A model generated the notes under the pieces. That model was not told the DNA's origin and ran no database searches. It saw only the letters and a program-made list of their open reading frames with translations. Shown here piece after piece: positions 49,001-59,091 of a DNA stretch of 64,000 nucleotides; the stretch's first letter is position 1; every line of letters starts with the position of its first letter. A program made the position numbers and the translations under genes. The DNA is from Eudorina sp. 2006-703-Eu-15. Taxonomy: Eukaryota > Chlorophyta > Chlorophyceae > Chlamydomonadales > Volvocaceae. The stretch is taken from the NCBI GenBank assembly GCA_003117195.1, contig BDSI01000095.1, positions 435,505-499,504 of the forward strand, written 5' to 3'.

Positions 49001-49543
49001 ATACAACAGCACATTTCAACTCCCAATCATCATATTGATCCTTTAAGCATCTTCGGCAGACTAATTTGTGATGCGTAATGTTCCATACACTAACAGCATC
49101 GCTGCCGACTTACCAGGTCGAGATAAGTCTCAACTCCTTGCACCGCAGCTGTTATGGCCCACGTCCCTTTCGGGCGAATTCCACGTTTTTTCACAACGAG
49201 GTCCGACGAAGAGGCTGGCAGCAAGACACAGCTCCGATCCAGCATCCAAGTTGTAGCATCCGTCTTCTTGTATGGATCATGATATGTCACACACCTAAAC
49301 AACCGTAAAACAGTATAATTATAAGTCCTGCGGAGAATAAAGCGACTTTGACAGTACGCACCTATCTTGGAAGAGCGCCACTCCGCGCTGAACGACCACG
49401 CCTGGAATGCGTGTAAGCTTGTAAACAACTGCCTCTACAATAAGCTGCGAGGACGAGTCCAAAGATGCAGAATGCCCCCATGATGGTTGCTGAACTTTTC
49501 CGAAGTCAAACGCCGACACCAATCCGCCATTTTTGTCAGCCAT
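34100..49543 (-). CDS. EDR2-like: EDR2-like lipid-binding protein, copy 2 (PH, START-like, DUF1336)
   Basis: Twenty minus-strand exons: 49362-49543, 49114-49294, 47353-47495, 46882-47014, 42797-42848, 42315-42450, 41933-41981, 40928-41092, 40273-40356, 39675-39744, 39357-39490, 38597-38785, 38229-38396, 37791-37925, 37290-37422, 36876-36952, 36454-36590, 35372-35531, 34856-34958, 34100-34233 (2565 nt, 854 residues). The domain order equals copy 1: PH-like (to about 168), START-like (about 270-506) and DUF1336 (about 605-845), with RGPTYLKDKKKV, FVYGTDETRNS and SVGTTPCLIGKALKTTY. It is shorter because the acidic/Ala-rich inserts and C-terminal tail are reduced. Two introns are extra relative to copy 1: one in the PH exon, one dividing the exon equivalent to 26011-26355. 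The 4-kb intron 42849-46881 is full of repeats. The small exon 42797-42848 rests on phase fit and a KLT residue match to copy 1. Confidence 0.8.
36805..36842. repeat. Decamer repeat (GCAGAGCATT)n
   Basis: Three and a half copies in an intron of EDR2-like copy 2, about 30 bases from the donor of exon 36876-36952. Confidence 0.85.
39255..39345. repeat. Short repeat family 2 (first of three copies in EDR2-like copy 2 introns)
   Basis: TAAGACGCAAAGGCTTACCG, then ACCCATTTGGGNTCCCTATAT. The same sequence is at about 45325-45408 and 46171-46262. Those two copies start GTAAGACGCA and end CCGGCTTAC, so GTAAG/CTTAC could be short inverted ends of a ~85-bp element. Confidence 0.6.
41340..41830 (-). pseudogene. 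L1-like retrotransposon C-terminal remnant
   Basis: The minus-strand frame includes VWDVAVLAAVATMKTGRR and a Phe/Gly/Pro-rich stretch ending VSGGVLRC. It aligns with the plus-strand frame at 62800-63120 (VWDIVALAALTAMERAR, then TAGSAAC). It lies in an intron of EDR2-like copy 2, same sense, and is a 5'-truncated copy of that element family. Confidence 0.5.
45325..45408. repeat. Short repeat family 2, second copy
   Basis: It starts GTAAGACGCAAAGG and ends GCCGTACCGGCTTAC; compare 39255-39345 and 46171-46262. It lies upstream of the foldback element. Confidence 0.65.
45476..45883. mobile_element. Foldback element: 168-bp inverted arms around a 72-bp loop
   Basis: Arms 45476-45643 and 45716-45883 are reverse complements with no mismatch noticed by eye. 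They start TTTATGGCGGATTTC and end GAAATCCGCCATAAA; CAT flanks both sides as a possible 3-bp target duplication. A GAGGTTAAC triplet repeat lies inside each arm. No transposase is encoded, so it is a non-autonomous MITE/foldback element. Transcribed with the host intron it would form a long perfect hairpin. Confidence 0.85.
45990..46160 (-). mobile_element. tRNA-like / SINE-like sequence with two B-box motifs
   Basis: On the minus strand GGGTTCAATTCCCGG (about 46097-46111) and GGGTTCGAATCCTG (about 46016-46029) are both RNA polymerase III B-box type and lie about 80 bases apart. A convincing cloverleaf with anticodon stem could not be drawn for either, so a functional tRNA gene is not claimed. 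It may be a tRNA-derived SINE. A family-2 repeat follows at 46171-46262. Confidence 0.4.
46171..46262. repeat. Short repeat family 2, third copy
   Basis: GTAAGACGCACAGGCTTACC to GCCGTACCGGCTTAC, adjoining the tRNA-like sequence; compare 45325-45408. Confidence 0.65.
47816..48553. mobile_element. hAT-type DNA transposon, non-autonomous, with 8-bp target duplication
   Basis: The ends are inverted: CAGGGTTGGTACCGTATT on the left and its complement on the right. They are flanked by perfect direct repeats CAAGTATC (47808-47815 and 48554-48561). An 8-bp duplication and CAGGG ends are hAT hallmarks. The 738-bp element holds a BED-finger frame but no transposase core. It lies in the intron 47496-49113 of EDR2-like copy 2. 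Confidence 0.9.
47922..48275 (-). pseudogene. BED zinc-finger N-terminal fragment of a hAT transposase
   Basis: The 117-residue frame contains CNHCGKVFSVA then PEKLGPHLIDKC, giving the C-x2-C...H-x4-C pattern of BED-type DNA-binding fingers found at the N-terminus of hAT transposases. The RNase-H-like catalytic domain and dimerisation region are absent. The frame is intact, so a DNA-binding-only product is possible but unproven. Confidence 0.7.
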
Positions 49544-50579
49544 CTTAGATTGGGAACAGAAGATGGCTTCCTTTTGGTATGGCTCAGTAACAACTACACC
49601 GGCGACGTCAACATTTGCGTACACGTTCAACTAGTTCAACAATTATGGGTTTACAATACATATAAGTCCTCAGCAGAAACTATTGAGGAAAAACAAAGTG
49701 ACTGGACCGTACGGGACGACGTCAACCGGTTTATAATGCACGATATGATATGATGGGTCTCACACACAGTTATCAGCCTTACAACCTAAGCCATCGGACA
49801 AGCCGGAGATAATCGGATATCTTGCCGTACAAGACACCCATATTGGATGCACAAAGGTGACAAAGCGGACCCGACGGCGTCGGTCCGCCCTTCTTAATGG
49901 TGATTGTTAGTCACCATACCAATTTCCAGCGCGTTTTGGGTCACTACGCTTGGAACGTCATGGAACTATTGGCTAGGGTTTAATGCCCTGCAGTCGTTAT
50001 AAACCAATCAATTGGTATAAACTTAGCAACTGGTATTTAATTTGTGTATTCTGTGTTGCATAGATTCCTACGTTATCATGCGCTCTACCAAGGGTAATCA
50101 AGATTGATTACCCTTGGCTCTACATTAAATACGTAGCATCCTCTAAATTTAAGTACAACGACGCTTCTAAACTCGCTCCATTTGTCCCGGGTTAACGCTC
50201 AGCTGCAGCTGGTGTCGGACAAACACTTCCTCACTTGGACTGAAATGGAAGACCTCAACGGCTGTAACCTGCCGGTGCACTGAAACACTGAAGCTCACTA
50301 AATATAAGCAATCCAGCAGGGCTTGTAGAGAGAAGACGGCGTTGAGTAAATTCGTTTCGACTGGCATACTGGCTCAAGCGCAACGCCCGCTCTCTTCAGA
50401 TTATCTAAGGCAAACCATCTTTACCCTTCAAGGGCAGCGCATGCGTCAGCAAAGCAAAGATGACCAGTGCGAGGCCATGTCCCATGGGCCAGCGACCGTG
50501 GACAACGGGACCCTGTGCAGCTGTGTATCTGCTAATCGAACTGAACCCTCAGCTAACGGGGCCTGTTTTCGAATGTAGG
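49544..50579. other. Region upstream of EDR2-like copy 2
   Basis: Promoter side of copy 2 and AT-richer spacer. A 66-residue minus-strand frame at 50167-50367 (contains VEVFHFSPSEEVFVRHQL) is intact but short and unrecognised. It could be a terminal exon of an unknown gene. Confidence 0.3.
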
Positions 50580-51545
50580 AGCATGCACAGCGACAGCGCA
50601 GGCCTTTGCCCACATCACACGACCCAGCCTGCTCCCATTCATGCCCCCCCACTCCCATGCAACTTAGCCCCACAACGGACCGCCGCCAAGCCACATCGCC
50701 ACACCCACCCCACCACAGGTGTGGTATGACTAGACGGACCACTGGGGCCTTTCAGGATGGCAATCCGACCAGGTACGGCGACGGGGCAGGCCTTGGCCCA
50801 CACGGCACGACCCAGCCCGTCCCCAGCCCCTCGGCCCCCCTGCTCCGATGTAACTTAGCCCCACAACGGACCGCCGCCAAGCCACATCGCCACACCCGCC
50901 ACATCAGGGGTGTGGTATGACTAGACGGACCACTGGGGCCTTTCAGAATATAATTCCGACCAGTTACGGCGACGGGGCAGGCCTTGGCCCACACGGCATG
51001 ACCCAGCCTGTCCCCAGCCCCTCGCTCCCCCTGCTCCGATGTAACTTAGCCCACAACGGACCGCCGCCAAGCCACATCGCCACACCCGCCACATCAGGGG
51101 TGTGGTATGACTAGACGGACCACTGGGGCCTTTCAGAATATAATTCCGACCAGTTACGGCGACGGGGCAGGCCTTGGCCCACATCGCACGACCCAGCCCG
51201 TCCCCAGCCCCTCGGCCCCCCTGCTCCGATGTAACTTAGCCCCACAACGGACCGCCGCCAAGCCACATCGCCACACCCGCCACATCAGGGGTGTGGTATG
51301 ACTAGACGGACCACTGGGGCCTTTCAGAATATAATTCCGACCAGTTACGGCGACGGGGCAGGCCTTGGCCCACATCGCACGACCCAGCCCGTCCCCAGCC
51401 CCTCGGCCCCCCTGCTCCGATATAACTTAGCCCCACAACGGACCGCCGCCAAGCCACATCGCCACACCCACCCCACCACGGGTGTGGTATGACTAGACGG
51501 ACCACTGGGGCCTTTCAGAATATAATTCCGACCAGTTACGGTGAC
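50580..51545. repeat. 190/191-bp minisatellite, about five units
   Basis: GTGGTATGACTAGACGGACC recurs at 50721, 50912, 51102, 51293 and 51484 (spacing 190-191). Units are near-identical in the centre and more divergent at both edges. Similar open frames on both strands are products of the repeat. Confidence 0.9.
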
Positions 51546-53989
51546 GGGGCATGGTGTCAGTTGTACGGCTGCCCAGGCCTTGAACCACATTACACGCACA
51601 TCCCAGCCTGCTCCCATGCATGCATGCCCCCGCGCTTAACTGCAACTCGGCCCCCGCCGCGCGCGGTACACCATGGGCGAGCCCCATCGATCACCGCACC
51701 GCACCGGACCCGACCCAATCGATCCCAGCAACACCACCGAGCGACCCGACGGACCCTCCGGCCGACCCGACCGACCTGGGTCGGTTGCGGCAGCATGCAC
51801 GCAGGCCTAGCAGTACTAGCAGATACCTATTCTACATGCAGGGAACTACCCCGTTCGTTCCTTGCAGCGACGGGCAGCCGTGCCTGCACCCGCCCCTGCC
51901 CCCGTTGATGACCCTGTTCACTCTGGGGGCGGCTGAAAGCCATATCGTTGGTACCAGCAGATGATGGCTGCTGTATGAGATCGGCTGCGGTGCTGCTAAA
52001 GACCGCCTCGTTGCAGTAGTTGCAGCCGTGTAAAGCGAGCTGCTCCAGCCCGCTTGCCACGCACGGCACGGCATCTATGTAAGGCGGTGCTGCCCAGCGG
52101 CAAGGGCCGAGCCATCGCGTCAAGCACGTCTTCATCCAACACGTGCCACCATCAGCAAAGGCGGCGCCCGCCATGCCAGCTCCCAAGTCGTCCCAAGCGT
52201 GCTCATGCGTGCCGGTATCATATCACTGCCCCCGGCGCCACCATCCACGGCAGCACCATCGATCGGTCATCCGCCGCTGAAGCACTCCCTCGCCCACAGC
52301 TGCCGCAGCAGGGTCGCGCGTCGGACGCGCGCTTCATTCCAAGTGCGCTGCACTTAGTCGGATGCTCGGTGCATAACACAACGTACCACATCCACGATGC
52401 AGCGGCCACCCTCCACTGATGAAGTAGTCCGCAAAGTGCACACCCACCCACAGCACCAGCCAGACGTACGGTCCCACACCCGCATTTCAGCCAGGGCTGG
52501 CAGCCCTGCACGTCGGCGCCCTTGTACGACGCAAATACGTACGGTGAACACGAATGACGCCCACGCACTCACGCTGCCGAGGAGCGAGGACCACGCAGGC
52601 GTGTCACGGCCTGCACGAGGGGGCGTGCCACGCACCCAGCAGCGAGCTGCATGATGCGTAGGTACGTAGGTGCTGCTGCAGCGTCAGCATGTGAGAGTCC
52701 TGCTGCGGGTCGGTGCCCATCACGCAACCCCACATGTTATGTTGCGTGCGGCTCGCCAGCACCTGCGCTGAAGGACTCTAAAGGAAGCGACATACAAGCT
52801 GAGAGATAGCGGCGCTGAATGAGGGCGCCGGGTGGGTACCACCGCCGCCTGTCGACCTCATTCCCCGAAGCTAGCGGTAGGTGTCGGTGAAGCCTGTCGG
52901 GTGCGCGAACGAAAGCCTGGGTCGATCAAGTCATTCAGCGTTCGTTCCCGTGATGTGTGCGCCGGCGGCAGTAGCGCCTGTAATGAAGTCACCCGGAACA
53001 GCCGGCACGGAGTCTGTATATATGTGATAATTGCATCCTTTGGCCGCTTGCTTGTGTGGAAGGGGATGCTGATGGGAAAGCGCCTGTGCTGTGTGGACAT
53101 TTCAACATCGTTCGACCAGCACTATCAAAGCAGCACTACGCAGCCCTACATACCTACCACTTGCAGTGTAGCGTTTGGTGACAAAGGCTACTCGAGATGA
53201 TGTGCGTGCTCTTTGATATTTACTTATACTGTGTACGCTATGCCGTACGGTTGTTACATGCAGTAACCCTCGGAGTCCCAGAGAAAGGGTGGTCAGCGGT
53301 GGGGGCTACATACCCTATCTTGAAGGTGCAGGCCTGCAGGACGGTCGTCTTGTGTGCCGTGGCCCGGTTCCGTCAGGCCAGGTTTCTCTAACCGAAGCCC
53401 TGTAGGCGTTCAGTAGTAGTGGGCCGCGGGTGGATGGGGCACTACTGACACCCGGTGGAGCTATCGCTAGGTGTGGGCGTTTTTTCCGGCTCGGTGGGAC
53501 CGTACGGGCAGGCCACTGATGGTGGCTCGCGAGCCCCCCTGGCTCTCCACGACTACAGGCCCGCTGGACTATCTACGGGCCCGCTGGAGAAGTGACCCCG
53601 CCTTGGTTGGAATGGTGGTTCGCTAATAGGGGCGCCCTGGTGGCTAACTCCCCCTGAGCGGGCTTTATCCATCCCTTGCCACGGTTGGTTCTCAGGAACG
53701 GGGTGGTTCCCTGGTAGTGTGGGCCCGGGCGGTGCACTTGCTAGTGGAGCCTGTCCGGAGCGCCATGTATGGATGGTGGCGCCAGTTCGTTTAGGCAGTG
53801 TATGGTGAGGAAGCCTCGGTTGTCGCCGTTGGCTGTCACCGATGACCCGCAAGGTCCGCTGTAACATCCTTAATAATAACACCGTTGGTTCACAGTTTCA
53901 CAGTCGAATAGTACGTGCAAACTCCGACTGGAGTACCTGCGTCCGTTACCCGGCACGAGAGACCGGTTGAATCTGCTTCTGATTTCTGA
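51546..53989. other. Gene-poor stretch, no supported gene
   Basis: Open frames of 60-140 residues on both strands carry no recognisable domain or coding signature. The portion 53400-53985 (repeated CCCGCTGGA segments, ending near TTAATAATAACACC) looks like the untranslated end of a retroelement but could not be matched within the window. Confidence 0.3.
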
Positions 53990-54529
<540 letters not shown>

Positions 54530-54787
54530 GCAGCAGACGTGAACCTCTAAAGTTTGCTATCAATAGTTACATAGCAAATATAAGGCAAGAACAGGGTGTG
54601 AAAAGAGACCCGGACTTCGGCCATCGGAACTGGAGAACTCGTTGGTACTCGGTATGCTATCCCTTTGCATCTTGATACTTTGATTCAATACATAATGTTA
54701 AATTGTATTCATCTAGCAAAACAGAAAGGCAAATCTTGGTGTTGGTGGCATCTTGATGTTCAAACATCAGAACACTATGGAAGTTCA

Positions 54788-54796
54788 ATTTAGCAC
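54788..54796 (+). repeat. Left target-site duplication of the KDZ-like element
   Basis: ATTTAGCAC, identical to 61494-61502; single copy in the empty site within 1866-2380. Confidence 0.85.
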
Positions 54797-55184
54797 AGCT
54801 ATGGCTTGCTCCCCAAGCTATGGGGACCTCTCCGGTTGGGGAGGTGCAAATGTACCAGAGGTGCCTCCCCTTGGGGAGCCTAGAAATCTCCCCAAACGAT
54901 TTCCCCTGGGGAGCATTTCGCCGTGGCTCCAGCGCCCTCACCCGACGCGCCCGAAGAGGTCGGGGAGGCCCAGGAATGACTCGCGCCACCTAGCGCCGTC
55001 GATTTCCCGCAATCCCGACAACCTTCCCGACGACCCAGCACTTCACCTGTTTGTACGGCATGTAAACCCGCACCACTACAGCAAACGAAGTCTTATACTA
55101 TTTCTCCATTGTTGAAGCAATGTTGGCGCTGCTGATTTGGTGCATGATCCACACAATAGCTTAAGTTACCAACATCAATAGCTT

Positions 55185-57474
55185 ATGAAGGTTAAGGACC
55201 CCATTCAGCAGGCCGTCGCCAAAGCAAATAAAAATAAAAGGCGACGGCTTGGAGCAAAACAGCAACGGAATGCCCAGTCCCCGAGCCTTCTGACAAACGA
55301 ACCAGTCACAGCTGCCAATACGCAACAGGAACCGCTTAACAATGATATCGACGGGGCGTATGAGGTCGATGATTTTGATCCGGATCATCCTGACGACGCG
55401 GAAGCATGGGAGGCTGCTGACGGATTCAGCGCAGCCGAGGAGGAACCAGAACCGGAGCCCGGACCAGAATGCACGTTAACACACGCTGTGCGGGAAGCGT
55501 ACTTGCGTGACTTTGCAGCGGCCGCGGAGAGTCGGACTTGCTTTCTGAGCAGCAGCGCTGACGTCCTTGACAGCCTGGCCGGTAGCAGACCTGAGGCATG
55601 CGCCCGGTGCGCCGCGCGCTTCCCGAAGGGGGCGGACGTGCCCTGTAACCATCATCACTTGGGAGCAGCCCATTTGCGTGGACGTCCCTGTGTGCTGGTG
55701 CACGCCGTGTAGGGCGGCGCACAACGTGCGCCCCACAGAACTAAACTGCCTGCCCGACGCTAAGGCAGGGTGGGACCTCCACCTCCAGCGAGACGGACAG
55801 CACGTTCTGTGGTGGCACCAGTCGGTCCTGCAGCTGTTCGACCTTGTGTCATTTAGGAGCAGGCACCTGAGTGCGGACGCGTTCTGTTCTGCACTCCTTG
55901 ACACCTGGGAGCAGAATGGCATTCACCGCCCAGCATCCGTCTCGGTAAGCACGCTTCGTAAACGCCTTCGGCAAGCGCTCCTCCTGTACACGGACTGCCA
56001 GGGCGTCGTGGACGACTACCCGGAGGGCGCACTAAGCGATTGGCCCCGCGGAGCTCTGAATGGGTGCCCTTGTTGTGGGGACACTATCAGGTGCAGCAGT
56101 GCAGCGAACGGCGCTGCTGCCCCAGACCCCGTAACCGGCGCAGCAGCGCCGGGGGTCGTGGAAGAAGAAGCAGTGGCGGGCTGAAGCTGCCCTGGACAGT
56201 GCCAGGCGTCGCATCCGTGTCCTTGGGCCGCGTTGGAGCAGACGGGCGGTGATGCAGCCGCGGTAAGCAAACTTGTGATAACATCAGCTCCACAGGAGTC
56301 TGCACTTTGCAATGCCGAAGCATCCTTACCGCAATGTCAAATTATCCTTACGTATGCAGGTGCAGCAGTCCCTTCAGCAGCAGCCCGGGCAGCTGGAAGC
56401 GGGTGAAGTGGTGCCTGCCAGCCCAGCGGCCGAATACGCTCGCTGCAGGCTTGCGCTTCAGAAGCTGCAGCGGGAGGACACCCTAGACGCCAGCTCTGAC
56501 GCGGTGCGGCTTGGGTTGCTCTTCCCCGGTTCTGACTCAGTGCCGGTTAGGCAGCGCCCAGCCCTCATCCGTACAATTAAAAACCAGGCTGCCGATCTTG
56601 AGAAGGCCCATGCCTATGACCCGCTGCTTGGGGCCTGAGTCAGAGCTGATGAGCGCGGCCCTGGGGAGCCTGGCGAAGGGAGAGCTGCGGAAGCTTTTTG
56701 CTGAGGTGGAGGTGAGCCTGCTAGGTCGTATGGTCTTTAACAGCGGGAGCATGTGGGCTCTCGTTTCATTGCCTGCCACCCATTGTCGCGTGTGGGGTTA
56801 GAGGATTACTCCGGGTTCCCCAACCCCGGGTGTTGGATGAAAACATGTCATTTTTCCTCCCTTCCCGCTCGCTCTTGCACTTCTCGCCCCGGGGCCCTCC
56901 CCGCCCCCCCCCCCGCCGACGTTGCACACGTTTGCTCCTGCCTCCCTTCCACGACCCGACCCATCAGGATGCCGTAGCTGACGTGCATGCCCTGGAGCAC
57001 GTGGTGCAGCGACTCAGCGGGCGGCGGCATCAGCAGCAGCTTGCCATTAAGGAGAAAGGGCGCGCTAGGCAACGGTTTGTGCAGCTCTGGGAGCAGCTTA
57101 CCAGTTGGAGTGCTGTACCTGGAGCGGTGACCCCGGAGCTGGGGCAGGCGTTGGCCGTGAAGGGAGCACTAGGCCAGGCTCTGAACGCACAGCGATTTCC
57201 CTGGGCTGCACAGTCAACCCATGGGGCGCCCCGAATGGAGGCAAGCTTGCGCCGGGTGCTGCAGGAGGAAGCACGGTGCAAGGAGGAGTTGGCGTTGATT
57301 AAGGGAGAAGTTGAGTGTGCCGTAGCATTCTATGCCCGCCGGGTGGCTCTGCTGGAGGCAGCAAGGCAGAACGTGCCTAGGACGAGCAGGTTGCTGCTCT
57401 TGCACCTTGCATGGCAGCAGCGCATGCTGGAGGGGTTCACCTTGCTGCAAACGACCCAGGATGTGCCTCGTTAA
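55185..57474 (+). pseudogene. KDZ-like transposase gene, catalytic core missing
   Basis: Plus-strand segments: 55185-55660 (basic then acidic N-terminus, ends near CARCAARFPKG), 55640-56184 in another frame (VCWCTPCRAAHNVRPTELNCLPD, later WPRGALNGCPCCGD), 56312-56638, and 56960-57474 (Leu/Glu-rich helical C-terminus, RCKEELALIKGEVECAV). The W/C-x-C-x2-C, P-x-x-L-x-C-x-P and CPxC features resemble the cysteine-cluster (CxC) region that precedes the catalytic domain in Kyakuja-Dileera-Zisupton transposases. The expected core after CPCC is replaced by an Ala-rich stretch, so the copy cannot encode active transposase. A frame change near 55650 may be an intron or a frameshift. Confidence 0.55.
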
Positions 57475-57742
57475 TGTCAGCAGCTATCACCCGTGTTTGA
57501 GGTGCACGGCTTGGGGAATGGACCACGCGATTGATGTGGTACATTGCGGTGGTGGGGCAATGACGGTTTGCCATCGTCTGGTTCGGTTGGGGGAAAGGTG
57601 GCAATGCACGCTGTGCTGCTGTTCAGTGAAGGTACGCCTTGGTTGAATGCCGCCACCACTTGGATTGCTGACAGCTGCTTGGGCAGCAGCCTTCGATGCG
57701 GCCAGGGCTTGTTTCCACGGTGTGTTGTAACATTTCTCGGCC

Positions 57743-58334
57743 ACAGATAGCAAACGGGCATCCCCAACCCATGGGTCACGATCCAATGGCCATGTCTCAG
57801 TACGATGCAGTCTGCTGCAGCACTGGTTCCGTCTCCCTTACAGATAGTGAACGGGCATCCCCAACCCATGGGTCGCGATGCGGATGCACCCACGGCCATG
57901 CCTCAGTACGATGCAGTCTGCTGCAGCACTGGTGCCGTCTCCCTTACAGATAGCGAACGGGCATCCCCAACCCATGGGTCGCGATGCGGATGCACCCACG
58001 GCCATGCCTCAGTACGATGCAGTCTGCTGCAGCACTGGTGCCGTCTCCCTTACAGATAGTGAACGGGCATCCCCAACCCATGGGTCGCGATGCGGATGCA
58101 CCCACGGCCATGCCTCAGTACGATGCAGTCTGCTGCAGCACTGGTGCCGTCTCCCTTACAGATAGCGAACGGGCATCCCCAACCCATGGGTCGCGATGCG
58201 GATGCACCCACGGCCATGCCTCAGTACGATGCAGTCTGCTGCAGCACTGGTGCCGTCTCCCTTAAAGATAGCGAACGGGCATCCCCAACCCATGGGTCGC
58301 GATGCGGATGCACCCACGGCCATGCCTCAGTACC
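57743..58334. repeat. 106-bp satellite, about six units, inside the KDZ-like element
   Basis: Units share CGGGCATCCCCAACCCATGG and CAGTACGATGCAGTCTGCTG. The first unit is shorter (about 97 bp) and diverged; the later ones are nearly identical. The unit is not a multiple of three, so coding is unlikely. The spacer 57475-57742 holds nothing recognisable. Confidence 0.95.
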
Positions 58335-59091
58335 ACTCAGGCTGCAGCAGTTGTTACGGCATCAATAGTGCATGGTACCAAGCAGCCAACGAGGCGGCCA
58401 TTGGGTCTCAGTGCCAGCTGTCCTACCAGGCGTAATAGCGTTTAGGTTCCCGAGACCTCTGATAGAAGCCTACACGTCTTCACACTTGAGCAGGGAAGCT
58501 GGCAATCATGGGGAGGACCTTGCAGAACGCACAGCGGCCCATACTGGTAACCCGCACCCTGAACTGATACCGTGAGCTCTGATGGACTTCATGTCGCTTA
58601 CAAGGTAATATTTGACTGATGTCAGTGTTGAGTGCGAACGGTCGGTCGGTCGTGTGCCACGGCCTTGGCCATGGCAGACCGGACATGCCGACATGTCCGG
58701 ACACGGACCTACACCAAGCAGCCTGCGTGCTAAAAAAATGATACATGCCTTTCATTACAACATAAAGGTCACAACTACAAGTTTTGGCTTCAAATGGACG
58801 ACCTCAACTTTTCGACCCCCACTTCCGACCACACTCAAACCCGGGCCCAAACGCCATGCGAAACCCGATACCTGGGAAGTCGACCCTCTCCAATCGCCCT
58901 GAAAATTTGACACAACGACCTTCATGCCATTATAATACCAGTTGTATATTTTCTGCCACGGGCTCAGCGTTCTGCCGCCGCCTATGCGTCCATTTTGAGT
59001 CGGTGAGTAGGAACCCGTATTACCAACCCTGTCACCAGCCAACCCTGTCGCCGCAGTCGGTTTCACTCGACCCTGTCGCCGCAACCTTCGT
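58335..59091. other. Non-coding spacer inside the KDZ-like element
   Basis: No supported gene between the 106-bp satellite and the terminus of the minus-strand frames. A palindromic stretch near 58660-58710 (GGCCTTGGCCATGGC, GACATGCCGACATGTC) was noticed. Confidence 0.3.

Noticed and set aside
50606..51617. Series of similar 64-139-residue frames on both strands
   Set aside because: Produced by the 190-bp minisatellite; no codon-position signal or start context.
57743..58334. CRISPR-like periodic repeat
   Set aside because: Whole 106-bp units are conserved, with no short repeat alternating with unique spacers, and the genome is eukaryotic.
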